Shown here: one piece after another, positions 52,101 through 61,839 of the stretch
How the letters are laid out: each line of letters opens with the position of its first letter
Numbering within the stretch: the first letter of the stretch is position 1
Origin: Strigamia acuminata
Lineage: Eukaryota; Arthropoda; Chilopoda; Geophilomorpha; Linotaeniidae
Reading direction: 5' to 3'
NCBI GenBank assembly: GCA_949358305.1
Contig: OX442317.1
Coordinates: forward strand, 15,442,491-15,506,490
DNA length: 64,000 nucleotides
Notes under the pieces: generated by a model
The model's input: the letters and a program-made list of their open reading frames with translations, nothing else
Database searches by the model: none
What the model was told of the DNA's origin: nothing
Translations under genes and position numbers: made by a program

Positions 52101-53867
52101 AAAATTTTGGACATGACACAATGGCAACGGAGAGAAACCGTTAGGCAAAGTGGTGAAACTGCTGGGCAGGTAGATGTGATCTACATAACACCACTTGGCG
52201 ATAGAATCCGCAGTCGGATTGATGTTGTACGATGGTGCAAAGAAGAAGACTATCAGTACGATGGGGGTTGTTTTGACTTTAAGGCAACAGATGAGACCAT
52301 TGGGTTCGCCGGTCATGCATCCGTTGAACCGGATACTTTTGAAGAAGCTATGTCCAATCCCAATAAATCCGACTGGCAGGATGCCATGGATGACGAGATT
52401 AATATCTTTAATGACAGAAAAGTTTACGAGGAAGTTGACAAAACCGAAGGGATGAATTTACTGGGAACAAAATGGATTTATAAGATCAAGCGTGACTACA
52501 CTGGGGCAATTAAACGGTGGAGAGCACGTTTAGTTGCGCAAGGTTTTGGGCAGAAAGAAGGAGTTGACTTCACTGAGATATTTTCACCAGTGGTCAACTT
52601 TGTTCTCGTACTGATATTCTTTTGTTCTCTTGTGGTTCTGCAAGGCTGGCGAGACACACATCTCGACATCAAGTCTGCGTACTTGTACGGAGACCTTGAT
52701 GTGCCACAATACATCAATATCCCGAAGGGCTTCCGGACCAAAGAGAACCAACACAAATGTTGGCGGTTGGTCAAATCCTTGTACGGACTTCACCAGTCCG
52801 GAAGGATGTGGTATTTCAAGCTCCACGAACGATTATTAGAAATAGGATTTACTCCAGTCTTAGGATTGAATTGCGTATATAATTACGGCTCAGATGCCGT
52901 CCTTTTGTTTTACGTGGACGACATTGTTTTGTTTAGTCGTGATGCTTTCGTTGAACAATGTATCATCGAGTGGATTCAAGAAAGCTTTGAAATTGTCAAC
53001 CTTGGACCGGTGACGCTTTTATTAGGGATTCACTTTGAAAGGAAAAATGGGGACATTTTAGTACATCAGAAGAGTTATATTGCGAAATTAGTCGAGAAAT
53101 ACGACATTGACCCGTGCCATAAAATTAAAATCCCAGTCACAGTCGGTACCATGATACAGAAGGTACAACCGGGCGAACAAATAAACTCGACGTTCCCATA
53201 CAGGTCCCTAGTAGGGAGTTTACTTTTTATCGCGAATAGAACGCGTCCAGATATTCTCTTCAGCGTTATTGTATTATCTCAATACAATGAGACCCATTCT
53301 AACAGGCATGTTAAAATGCTAATACAAGTGTTGAGATATCTGGCGAATACCCCCAACTATGTTATCAACCTAGCAAATTGTAAGAACAACAATTTAACGG
53401 TTTACACCGACGCATCCTTTGCTTTGGACCAAGACAGTAGGAGAAGCTTTGGTGGTCACATAGTTTATTTAGGAGGGGTTCCGATTTCATGGAATTGTCG
53501 AAAACAATCCATGACTTCACTGAGTATAATGGAAAGCGAGTTTCTCGCAGTTGTCGATGGCGTGAGAGAAGTGATATGGCTTGAACGTTTGTACGAAGCT
53601 GATATCATCTTATGTTTCAACCGAAATGTCCCTTGCGTCTACGCCGACAGCATGCCGGCAATCAACTATGCGAAAAATAAAATCGAAAATCGTGCAAATA
53701 AACATATAGATGTTAAATTGCACTTTCTCCGTGATTGGTATGAAAAAGGCGTGTTTAGTATTAAACATGTGCCTGGCGAATTGAACATCGCGGATTTGAT
53801 GACAAAGTGGTTGCCGCGTCCCAGATTGTGTCAGCTCTGTGAGCATATTTTTGTCGTGGTCAAATAG
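49191..53867 (+). CDS. Copia II Gag-Pol polyprotein
   Basis: 1558 residues, uninterrupted. Gag domain (MASEDKYDDYKSIKKLNGTN, about 1-220); knuckle CFSCGGTGHFAREC (about 236); retropepsin WYIDTGATDHF (about 331); pre-integrase MDIWHSRMGHFN (about 552); integrase HMDLWGP, TDNGGEF and SVAERAN (about 618-716); acidic/Gln/Pro linker (about 865-940); RT with FSPVVNFV, LDIKSAYLYGDLD and FYVDDIVLF (about 1240); RNase H YTDASFALD, SIMESEF, YADSMPAI and HIDVKLHFLRDW (about 1400-1525). It makes all enzymes needed for its own copying and integration. Normal length for Copia. Also the intact reference that shows where Copia I is broken. Confidence 0.96.
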   Translation: MASEDKYDDYKSIKKLNGTNYAQWAIGAKLLLSQQGVWDHVTGDETAPGPNATAKEKRDFRVREKRAWSTICLSCEESQQLVAVAKDTSKGAWEAIRDAYQPTTRARKGRLRREFLQMHLMDNEEMMCFLARVDRKVAELANVKVIPTDEEIAFQYMDFLPTTYETIKQIMYHWDDLDFTTAKVKDRLLGEYNRLFEASDSYGMRTQDSTENAGAFFGKGRFQRGKGGNQPFTPRTCFSCGGTGHFARECPSPPKQQANMQSQRGGTSAQLAKGTARGRGRGGKTKQANLGQVDIFDEPLTMFSAAVHQTEEEVTLSPPLSLMSHCDFDPHWYIDTGATDHFSFNRSWFVTFKPLSGYSVQQGEGKSRIEGIGNVLITSCYAGRCREITLQNVYFAPNFKKNLLSLGRTDEAGFTTFIKNGKLTMFKDRISEPFLVADRTNDRMYKVNCKLEANIVNTTAPSAQQSAAVGGNSVKNAVKSESVINPLLKTVDFKAALLNTLSGAVHTAAKQQVSVNALVNASNLKKSDLNDTNGQNVSNGGKIEKIKVKPQPMDIWHSRMGHFNASGIAKMEVSPDIFGVKLSDKKLSPCDACSKAKSTRATFSPIPEISTKGILEVIHMDLWGPQPFKSLGGASYYLIIVDDYSRFMWVEIIKNKGDVFERFKRWQTQVERSTGKKVKCIKTDNGGEFVSKKWDDYAASIGLKCIQTNPYSPEMNSVAERANRTIVGGIRAMLFENNFPKGLWAELAVTVVYLKNRFPHASLSGKTPHNLFYNKKMSLRHLRCIGSKVFVHIPSQTRRSKLEERAWPGALVGYAIKTRGYRVWDPKSNQVIASKHVKINENVFWHESVQLSGIPSEPNYMGNLNYEDSDEEEIPVAPAQQQVPPIIQQLFQAPKHAVPNPQLVQQAVEPEIVEEVAQAAGGIEEEEEQQVDVRPPNPTLTPPPVRRNPPRGAKLKGDIIRKRMTAPEELKILDMTQWQRRETVRQSGETAGQVDVIYITPLGDRIRSRIDVVRWCKEEDYQYDGGCFDFKATDETIGFAGHASVEPDTFEEAMSNPNKSDWQDAMDDEINIFNDRKVYEEVDKTEGMNLLGTKWIYKIKRDYTGAIKRWRARLVAQGFGQKEGVDFTEIFSPVVNFVLVLIFFCSLVVLQGWRDTHLDIKSAYLYGDLDVPQYINIPKGFRTKENQHKCWRLVKSLYGLHQSGRMWYFKLHERLLEIGFTPVLGLNCVYNYGSDAVLLFYVDDIVLFSRDAFVEQCIIEWIQESFEIVNLGPVTLLLGIHFERKNGDILVHQKSYIAKLVEKYDIDPCHKIKIPVTVGTMIQKVQPGEQINSTFPYRSLVGSLLFIANRTRPDILFSVIVLSQYNETHSNRHVKMLIQVLRYLANTPNYVINLANCKNNNLTVYTDASFALDQDSRRSFGGHIVYLGGVPISWNCRKQSMTSLSIMESEFLAVVDGVREVIWLERLYEADIILCFNRNVPCVYADSMPAINYAKNKIENRANKHIDVKLHFLRDWYEKGVFSIKHVPGELNIADLMTKWLPRPRLCQLCEHIFVVVK

Positions 53868-53871
53868 TTGC

Positions 53872-53884
53872 GCAAAGGGGGATT
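53872..53884 (+). promoter_or_regulatory. Copia II polypurine tract
   Basis: GCAAAGGGGGATT directly before the right LTR; Copia I has AAAGGGGGATT at the matching place. Confidence 0.8.
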
Positions 53885-55093
53885 TGTTAGGAAATGCCCA
53901 ACTGTTTGATCTTCTCAGTTGCATGTTTCCGGTTAAATTTAACGTGTGTGTCATTGCAATTCTGTATCCGTGTTACATTGGTTGATATTGACTTTTAAAC
54001 CCTTGTTCCTGTGCTAAGTGCCCCAACCAATGTGCTCATTAGCAATGACATGCCCATATGTCGTCTGCTCTAATATGAGCGCTTATCTTTTAGTTCCTCA
54101 TGGCCTTTGTTTACATTATCGATTGTTTGTGCCGAGTTTACTTTACTTTTGTTATGTAAAGAATGAATCCTTGTCTGCTAACAATGATTCATTCTGCTTC
54201 AAGTTTTGTAGCCTCGAAAGAGGTGCGCTTTTATGTTTTTGCTTTATCATCTCGATGAATAAAGATGGCGGTCGCGCGATGCGAGTTCCCGCGCCTGTTA
54301 ATTCTGTAGCAGAGGACGAAAAACTGGCACGAATTATCGTGCAAAACGACGAAAAACGAGTGGTCGAATCGCAAATGGCGGCTACGATTATCGGAATTAA
54401 CCAGACCGATAATTCAGACCAAAAACGGCCGTGCACTAGCACTTATATGCCGTTAAATAAACCAAAAAGGTTTAACAAAAGATAAAAACATGATTTAATA
54501 ACTAATAACTTACATGGAGAATCATTTCTAAGTTGAAATACACTGAAGAGGCGAGCACATCTGTGCGGCGCCATCTTGGAAACAAGAGAATACATAAGCG
54601 CCAAGTAGTGGCGTAATAACACATCATTAAAGAACAAAATGATAACAACCGCATTATACTTAATGCTAAAAAGTAAACAAGTGAATGCATCATACCCAAT
54701 GCATAATAAATGTAATAAATGAGAATTATAATACTAGAATTAAGCAATATATCGAATAATGATAATAAACGAACGAAATATCTCGGGATAAACATCAATT
54801 ATAATATAAGAACGCATTTCAGAGTAAAAGATGTAAAACACATCAACAAATCCCCCCATACTCTGAAATGGGTTTCACAAAACAGTGAATAAATCAAGAC
54901 AGAACACGGGTTTTTCGGTGTCTGATAAGAAAATAAATAATAAATTTCGGAATTATCGTGTCGGGTACTGTCGTTTACATCACTTGACTAAGCTCGGAAT
55001 TCCCAATCTAACTACACGATAAGACCTCGAATTCGGGTAAAATAACTAAAGAATGTCCGAAAATACGATGGAAAATAAAGATGTCATAGTCGG

Positions 55094-55456
55094 TTACTGG
55101 CAGAAGATTCCCGAAGTGAGCTTCCGAAGTCGATCAGATGGTAGCCATTTGGTAAAAATGTCCGCTACGTTATCATCCCCCGGGATCTTCCGTAAATCGA
55201 ATACTTTTGCCACATACCACTCCCGCAACCAGTGATACTTCACACGAATGTGTTTGGTCTTCGCGTTTTCCACGTCGTTGGAGGTGAACTGGATGGACGC
55301 CAGCGCATCCGAATAGACGATGGGACGGGAAATGCGGTTCAAATGCGGGAGTTGCGAAAAGACGTGATCAAGCCAGTAGAGTTCCTTTACGCACTCGACG
55401 AGGGCGATGAACTCCGCTTCCATCGTCGAGCACATTTTCAAAGGTGAGGTGAACAT
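55094..55456 (-). pseudogene. Copia III RNase H C-terminal fragment
   Basis: 120 residues with the Copia RNase H motifs STMEAEFIALVECVKELYWL, VYSDALASIQF, KTKHIRVKYHWLREW and GDDNVADIFTKWLP. It lacks the N-terminal RNase H aspartate block (YTDAS), and everything upstream is deleted. The ATG at its start is fortuitous. Confidence 0.9.
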
Positions 55457-55572
55457 TTTTAAGTCCGATATTCAACATTCTGTTCTTCGTGCCAAAGAAA
55501 AGAGCGGACTTTACTACGTAGATGGCTTGTCTCCACCCGTGGCTCCGACGACAAGTGCGATTTCAGCTTCCG

Positions 55573-55590
55573 AACCATCCTCTGCTACCA
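55573..55590 (-). promoter_or_regulatory. Copia III primer-binding site (initiator tRNA-Met) in a hairpin with the LTR end
   Basis: On the minus strand TGGTAGCAGAGGATGGTT follows the LTR end after two bases. The last bases of the LTR (TCCTCTGCTAC) are the exact complement of GTAGCAGAGGA inside the site, forming an 11-bp stem. Confidence 0.85.
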
Positions 55591-57562
55591 ACTGTAGCAG
55601 AGGACGAAAAACTGGCACGAATTATCGTGCAAAACGACGAAAAACGAGTGGTCGAATCGCAAATGGCGGCTACGATTATCGGAATTAACCAGACCGATAA
55701 TTCAGACCAAAAACGGCCGTGCACTAGCACTTATATGCCGTTAAATAAACCAAAAAGGTTTAACAAAAGATAAAAACATGATTTAATAACTAATAACTTA
55801 CATGGAGAATCATTTCTAAGTTGAAATACACTGAAGAGGCGAGCACATCTGTGCGGCGCCATCTTGGAAACAAGAGAATACATAAGCGCCAACTAGTGGC
55901 GTAATAACACATCATTAAAGAACAAAATGATAACAACCGCATTATACTTAATGCTAAAAAGTAAACAAGTGAATGCATCATACCCAATGCATAATAAATG
56001 TAATAAATGAGAATTATAATACTAGAATTAAGCAATATATCGAATAATGATAATAAACGAACGAAATATCTCGGGATAAACATCAATTATAATATAAGAA
56101 CGCATTTCAGAGTAAAAGATGTAAAACACATCAACAAATTCGACTCTCAGCTCTTTCCCTTTGATGTCCGGCGCCTACAAGCCTATCACTCACCCCCCTG
56201 GCTTGATAACTGAACTTGTATATTGTCTGTAGTTGAATTGTTATCGTTTGATTTCATTATTCTCTATCGACACATCAGGCCACCTCAGTTCTCCACAATT
56301 AATATTCATTACTATTTGTTATTACTGTTGTAGGGCATTTTCGGGAAGACCAACCCGGTAATAGACATGCGTTCGCATGAAATGGTCTCGTAACGTTAGC
56401 CAGCTGTTCTACGGGACAGTAGGACTTCGTACGGTGGCTTAATACAACGGTCGTATACAGTACGACCTTGCTAAATGAAAGTAGGTCCCTCAGCTAACTG
56501 GCCTCAGTCCGCTGCAGGATGGCTGTTGTAAACAGCCCGCGCAGGTTCCCGTCTTTTCTCGATTGGTCCTTCCGCACGTTAAAAGTCGGTAAAAGCCTAA
56601 TGCACAGGCAACACGCCGGGTTGGTAGCCCGTGAGTAATATCTAAAGATGTTGCGATAAAACAACTACCTGGATAATGGTAATCCAATGGCAGTGGCCAA
56701 TTAATATTTTACCCGGTGCTCGATCTACTGATCCCGTCATCGTAAGGCATGCTGGCGGATGGAGGAGTCAAATCCTCCCGCGATGGTTCTTTCAACCGTC
56801 GTGACGGTCCCCGCCCCATCGTACCCTCCGGGTTAGTAACCCGCGAACGATATATAAAACATGTCGTGTTAAACAAATTACTCGGGCATTGGTAATCCTG
56901 TATTGGCAATATCTTTTAAACCCGGTAAGTCCATAGAAATGTTTACCTGGTGGTTGGTACCACCGATAGCGAGTTAAAGCACACAATTAAATACTCGGTA
57001 CTTATTCACGAGAATAAGTTATCGTAAGGCATGCTGGCGGATGGAGTCTCAACAACTCCCGCGACGTTCTCTCAATTGTCGTGACGGTCCCCGCCCAATT
57101 AATATTTATACAACAATTCATTTGTTGTATTCCACTAATTACTTTACTTTTGTTCATTTGGGAACAGGGAATATTCTGCTGAATATTCCCATTTATCCGA
57201 AGGACTCTTCGCATTATTAGATACTCGAGCTGCGGACCAAATACGTCTCCGTAGCGATATTTGTGACGATGCCGCAAGTCAGCCGTATCCCTCTGGCTTC
57301 GCCCGGATCCTCAACCAGTTGATGCCGCCCGTTTACACGCGTCAAGAACCCATCTTTGTATTGTTAATATTTAGTAATAAATATGTTATGTCACACTAAA
57401 ACTGTAAGTTATTTCTATTCGATCACGTGTCATGTTTGTAAAGACTTCCGTAGCTTATCTCGGTTAGGTTGTTGCTAAACTTAGCAACGTCTTGTATAAA
57501 CCGATAAATTAACTATCTCACGGACTAATAAATTAGCCCAAAAGTAGAATCGTCACAAACTA

Positions 57563-58142
57563 AAGGTATTTCCATATTAATTTACCCTCAAAATAACCTA
57601 TTAACACATATCCAAAGGTTGCAGGCAACTGTCATTGCCTGTAACAATACAGAGAAAGAAGAGTGCACTTTTAGGCTTAAAAGTACACTTCGCAATGTTT
57701 TCGGCGTCCGTAGCGCCTAAACCGTTGGTCCTAAAATTTTGCTCTACCCACGGTTTTTAGAGAGCATAAAAAACCCTTCAAAATGGTATTTTTTACCGAA
57801 TTATAGGACAACTTTTTGACATTGATAATAACACTTTTTCCTTTCAGATTAGCAGCTAAGAAATACAAAATAATTCAAATGAAGAAACAAGAAGAGTTCA
57901 ACTACTGCACCAGCCTCAACATATGCAAGATTTGAAGGTAGTAAAATATTATTTAACTCAACTGTATAAATTAAATAACTAGAATAATCTGAACTCTTGT
58001 TTTTCAGATCTACTGTGAAGAGCTTTTGTGATGGCCCAACCACAACTTGCAGGACTTTGAAGAGCTGAAACTTCAGATAAGTAACTCATTGCTTCCAATC
58101 AATAGGAATTAAATTAAAAGGAAAAAACTCCTTCTTTTCCAG
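57563..58142. other. Non-coding stretch right of Gypsy, with three splice-acceptor-like motifs
   Basis: Continues the pre-insertion sequence split by the Gypsy element. TTTTCCTTTCAG (ends 57848), CTTGTTTTTCAG (ends about 58007) and CCTTCTTTTCCAG (ends 58142) are good 3' splice-site matches with short segments between; a GT donor follows the first (AAG|GTAGTA, about 57938). The segments do not hold a long open frame, so they may be UTR exons or chance. Confidence 0.3.
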
Positions 58143-58599
58143 GTCAGAATTGTCCAGTGTTGCAATTCGCAACAAGTTCCTGATGAGGTCGCGTCTTTTG
58201 ACGAACTCAGGGGAACTCGAGGCTGCTGTCTTGTCTGCCCAGCAACAAGAACGTCGTCTTATGAACGATTTGAACGTTTTACAGACCTATTGGGTTCGTG
58301 CAACTTATTTGCAAGGAATAGCTCAGATGGAGGAATTGACCTCTCAGGTGGATCATCTGCGTGCAAGATACCAGGTGTCTCAGAGGATGGTTGCACATTG
58401 GTCAACGTCTCAATTGAATCAGACGCTTAACGCGAGTGTTACATCTAGCGCTCCTGGGGCTGGAGCATCGGTTAGTACCCGCCGGCCTCACTATTCGAAA
58501 TTGCCTACATTGGAGACAATAAAGTTTAGTGGCGATGTGATCAAATTCCGCTCTTTTTTGAGTAGTTTTGACACATCCGTGTGTTGTAGTAAAATATGA
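58143..58599 (+). pseudogene. Truncated BEL-type Gag fragment behind a splice acceptor
   Basis: About 150 residues resembling the N-terminal third of the Gag-PR-TK Gags: ELEAAVLSAQQQERRL and LTSQVDHLRARYQVSQRM align with ELEAMQVTVDSQLSDL and IRTRVNLLKQRAKISVKM, and LPTLETIKFSGD...FRSFLSSFDTSV aligns with LPKTDISKFNGD...YRGFANLFDSAV. Similarity stops at about 58582 and the frame ends 58599. The frame is open through the AG at 58142 and has no convincing ATG upstream. Either a relic of a third BEL lineage or an exon of a gag-derived host gene. Confidence 0.6.
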
Positions 58600-59111
58600 G
58601 ATCTATGAATACGCATTTAAGATGCAATTCTTGATTTCTACCTCAAGGAGGGATTTAAGGGGATGAAGGAGGAAATCACCCGAGGCAAGGCCATGGGAAA
58701 GTGCATTAAATTATTCTGCTGTTTGAATTAAAGAGTTTTAAAAGGAAGTAGGTCATTGACTTCACCTGCTTCTATCACAACTGGTTTTTTTGGAACGTTT
58801 CATTTTACTGGAGGGAAAATGAATAAATGACGTGATTTGTTTACATGTACTTTGTTGGCAAAATCACACATATTAACCATTTTTAGGAAAGTGGGAGGTA
58901 ATTAAAGTGAAAGTGGGGGTAAATCGTATGGACTTCCAATGACAGTGGGCAACATTTGCCATTGTTTAAAGTTTTCTGAGGGTATTGGAAGTGGGGGTTA
59001 CGGCAAAATTAAAAGTGGGGGTAATTTTAAACGGTTTGTCTCGAGATGGTGAGTCGAATGCTATATTGCACGTATGGGTCTGGGTGTTTGATCACATGTT
59101 GAATCTGCACT
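58600..59111. other. AT-rich spacer
   Basis: No gene. A short GTGGGGGTAA-like motif recurs three times (about 58914, 58993, 59013). Confidence 0.4.
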
Positions 59112-59403
59112 TGGTGAAATTTTGGCTATGTCCAACACGCTTCATTGGTGAAATTTTGGCTATGTCCAACACGCTTTGTTGGTGAAATTTGGCTATGTCC
59201 AACACGCTTCGTTGGTGATATTTTGACTATGTTCCACAAGCTTGGTTTGATATTTCGGCTATGTTCCACAAGCTTGGTTTGATATTTTGACTATGTCCAT
59301 CACGCTTGGTTCGATATTTTGACTAAGTTCCACAAGCTTGGTTTGATATTCCGGCTATGTCCATCACGCTTGGTTCGATATTTTGACTAAGTTCCACAAG
59401 CTT
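59112..59403 (+). repeat. Tandem array, about nine 32-34-bp units
   Basis: Unit of the form TTGGTTTGATATTTTGACTA plus TGTCCATCACGC or TTCCACAAGC. The two end variants alternate in the right half, so a higher-order dimer (about 64 bp) is emerging. Confidence 0.8.
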
Positions 59404-59473
59404 CTGTATTTATATTTGTACTTATTTCTTATTTCATGTATTTATATTTGCAATTATTTCTTATTTTAATTAA

Positions 59474-59673
59474 AATTCAATTCATTTGTAAATAAATGTA
59501 TTAAGATTTTTTAATAAAAAAGTCAATTGAAATGTTTAATAGGAAATGTAAAATGTCTAATTCATTTCATTTACAAATAAATGTATTAAGAATTTTTACA
59601 TTTCCTATTAAACATTTCAATTGACTTTTTTATTAAAAAATCTTAATACATTTATCTGCAAATAAATTGAATT
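59474..59673. repeat. Inverted repeat, about 80-bp arms, 40-bp spacer
   Basis: Left arm 59474-59553 and right arm 59594-59673 are near-perfect reverse complements (for example GTCAATTGAAATGTTTAATA and its complement). The spacer contains a third partial copy of the arm's outer part. Coding capacity none; a foldback or MITE-like unit. Confidence 0.75.
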
Positions 59674-60631
59674 ATCTTTATTTGACCTAAAAACAATTTC
59701 ATTTTAAATAAAAATTCAATTGCCCCTGGGGAAATTTTTTTTATTCACAAATGAAATGTGACCTAGTTGAAAGACCAGTTTAATTGCAAAAGAGTTGAAA
59801 TGTATTAACACAATTTAAAATGAGAATTCGTTTGATTTTTTTGTCCTGTGTGTTGTTATTAATTCCTTATTTTAATTCTATTTACAAAAAAAAAAATAAA
59901 ACTTATTTTTAAATAAGAAAAAGTTAATTGAAAGAAAGTTTTTATTTGTTAATAGATATTAAAGTTGGAATTTATTAAACCAATTTAAAAATGAAATGGA
60001 ATTAGAATTAAAACTATCCATTAGAAAAAATCAAATGAATTCTCATTTGATTCTTTTTAATTCCATTTTAACTTTTATAATTAATAATTTTCATTTACAA
60101 ATGAAAATTTTATTCCTTCTAAGTAATGGAACTTTCCAAAACCAGCTGTGTTAAAAGTAAGCCATGTGACAGCATGTAATATATCTTGTAGGAAAAACGG
60201 ATATGTGATCAAACAAACAAATTGATAAACATTTATCAAAACAAAAAAAAAACAAAAAAAAAAATGTTAAACAGTCGAATGAAAATATTTTTTTCCTCAC
60301 CAGCAATTAAATTTCCCCCGAAGGCTTTTGCTCTTTAAAAACAAAAATAGCCTTTAGAGATTTTTTTTTTAATGAGTCAGAAAAACAGGTTTTCAAAGTG
60401 ACTCAATCAGAAATAAATGAATAATAAATTGTAAAGAAAAATAATTTTATTCAGCTTTTAATTAAAAATTCTTTTACACATTTTATTTGTTTTTCAAAAT
60501 TTTTTTTTTACATTGACAAACGAGTTAGCAGAACAGGGGGCACTGCAATGATTACATACGTCACAATTAAACAAGACACTGTTAAATGAATGGCGTAAGA
60601 ATGCTCTAGTATGTTCATAAAACTCCATTTT
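59674..60631. other. Very AT-rich stretch
   Basis: Homopolymer-rich, with many short inverted copies of AATTGAAA/TTTCAATT-like words. No ORF. It probably contains or borders the Polinton end; I cannot fix the terminus. Confidence 0.4.
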
Positions 60632-60925
60632 TTATAAACATTCCTTCTCTTCATCAAAAAAATCTATATCCTTAATTTTCTTGCCCGGAATAATTTGATA
60701 CAACTGCCTTATGTGTACTCTTGTTTCTGAGTTGAGAGAATCATGTATTATTCTTGCTCTTCTTTTTATTATTTTGCTTAGTTCAGGAAATTGTCCATCA
60801 ATGCGAAATACAAATGCAAAATTATTTATATCTGTAATTTCAGCCCCCCATCTACTTATAAGTTCAAAGATTATTTGCAGTAATATTTTCTCACTTTTTT
60901 CATAAGTTGCACAAAAAAATTCCAT
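60632..60925 (-). CDS. Hypothetical protein, 97 residues (possible Polinton gene)
   Basis: Starts MEFFCATYEKSEKILLQIIF and contains WGAEITDINNFAFVFRIDG and a basic KIIKRRARII stretch. The amino-acid mix is normal despite very AT-rich surroundings, which favours real coding. Same strand as the Polinton genes to the right. No family recognised. Confidence 0.4.
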   Translation of the reverse strand: MEFFCATYEKSEKILLQIIFELISRWGAEITDINNFAFVFRIDGQFPELSKIIKRRARIIHDSLNSETRVHIRQLYQIIPGKKIKDIDFFDEEKECL

Positions 60926-61324
60926 GTTATTCAGCTGAGAAATAATTTATTTTTAATTGAAAATTTAATTAAAATGATGTTTACATACTATATTTTTAAT
61001 TTATTTTTAATTGAAAATTTATTTAAAAGCAATTTTATTTATATTTTTTAAAATTTATTTATTTATTATGCATTTGCCGGATGAGTCACGCTGCTTTAAT
61101 ATAATTACATGGTCACGTGTTTTGAATTAAATCAGGTGTTTATTCACATATTCATTTTTATTTCCAGATTTAATATGTGAAATATAATTTGTAATTACAC
61201 CCAATTAATCAAAAGACTATTTCCTTATTCAGAGAAAAAACAGTAAAATTAACAATATAAATATTATTTTAAAAACTTGTGATAATTAATTACATAATGC
61301 CGCATTATATATATAGAGTAGCAT
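60926..61324. other. AT-rich intergenic stretch
   Basis: A TTTATTTTTAATTGAAAATT-like word occurs twice (about 60949 and 61004). No gene seen. Confidence 0.4.
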
Positions 61325-61606
61325 TTAGCCGAATAAATGGCTTATCTCGGCCAATTCCTGGATTTCTGCTATAGTTACATTGTCATGTACGTATTTGACG
61401 TGTTCAATATTCTCACTGGAAAATCTTCCAAGTTTTTCCAGCAGGGTTTGGATTTTAATCTGAAATGCCGGTCGCCACAAAAGTAACGAATCAGTTCTCT
61501 CATCTATTGAACCACCATAATGGACCAATAAAAATAAGGATAAATGTTTCAAAATTATTTTCCTTTCATCGGTAGTTTTGTTCTGTTGGAGTTGAAAGAG
61601 ATACAT
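61325..61606 (-). CDS. Hypothetical protein, 93 residues (possible Polinton gene)
   Basis: Starts MYLFQLQQNKTTDERKIILK. A helical, soluble-looking protein ending IAEIQELAEISHLFG. Same strand as and downstream of the Polinton protease. No recognised domain. Confidence 0.45.
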   Translation of the reverse strand: MYLFQLQQNKTTDERKIILKHLSLFLLVHYGGSIDERTDSLLLWRPAFQIKIQTLLEKLGRFSSENIEHVKYVHDNVTIAEIQELAEISHLFG

Positions 61607-61839
61607 TTAATTCTTTTCTTTCTCAAATTGAAGTGAATATAATAATGTTGCTTTTTTATATATAGAAAATTTTTGTTACGGTTTCATTTTTTGATTTGAC
61701 ACGGACTTTAACACATGCCCGTGCTTGTTTGCAGACTTTCCGCAAGGTTTTGTGCGAATCTTTGTTGATTTCAAATTAGGATTGTTTTAACTTCTTAAAT
61801 AATTTCATTTTTTTGAGAAAAATGGAAATTGGGTTTACT

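Larger units (their letters stand above)
54305..56136 (-). mobile_element. Copia III, internally deleted, minus strand
   Basis: 544-bp LTRs at 55593-56136 (5') and 54305-54848 (3'), reading TGTTGATGTG...CTCTGCTACA on the minus strand and differing at about one base. The TSD is AATTC (54300-54304 and 56137-56141). The initiator-Met primer-binding site is at 55573-55590 (minus) and a polypurine tract TATGGGGGGATT abuts the 3' LTR. Only about 115 bases of leader and the end of RNase H remain internally, so it must rely on a full-length relative. Confidence 0.92.
47633..56188 (+). mobile_element. Copia II, intact coding region; right LTR interrupted by Copia III
   Basis: Left LTR 47633-48099 (467 bp, TGTTAGG...CCTATCA), right LTR from 53885 to 56188 including the nested insert. 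The TSD is CTCAC (47628-47632 and 56189-56193). The primer-binding site at 48102-48119 is a perfect 18-base match to animal initiator tRNA-Met. A single polyprotein spans 49191-53867. The LTRs differ at about two positions, so it is young and possibly active. Confidence 0.95.
53885..56188 (+). repeat. Copia II 3' LTR interrupted by Copia III
   Basis: Left part 53885-54304, right part 56142-56188; without the insert it is the same 467 bp as the 5' LTR. Confidence 0.93.
26940..57558 (+). mobile_element. Full-length Gypsy element with four ORFs and three nested insertions
   Basis: LTRs at 26940-28687 and 47249-57558 start TGTGATG and end GTCACA. The TSD is AACT (26936-26939 and 57559-57562). 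A tRNA-Gln primer-binding site follows the 5' LTR, and CACCGGGGGATG precedes the 3' LTR. Subtracting the inverted-repeat element (1436 bp), the family 2 Gag-PR-TK element (6191 bp with TSD) and Copia II (8561 bp with TSD) leaves about 14.4 kb, large for Gypsy. The two LTRs differ at only a handful of positions once insertions are removed, so the element is young. All its ORFs are open. Confidence 0.95.
47249..57558 (+). repeat. Gypsy 3' LTR interrupted by Copia II
   Basis: Left part 47249-47632, right part 56194-57558; together 1749 bp, versus 1748 bp for the 5' LTR. Differences are few (for example ATCCGAAGG versus ATGCGAAGG, and GACGTTCTCTC versus GACTAGCTCTC). Confidence 0.95.
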
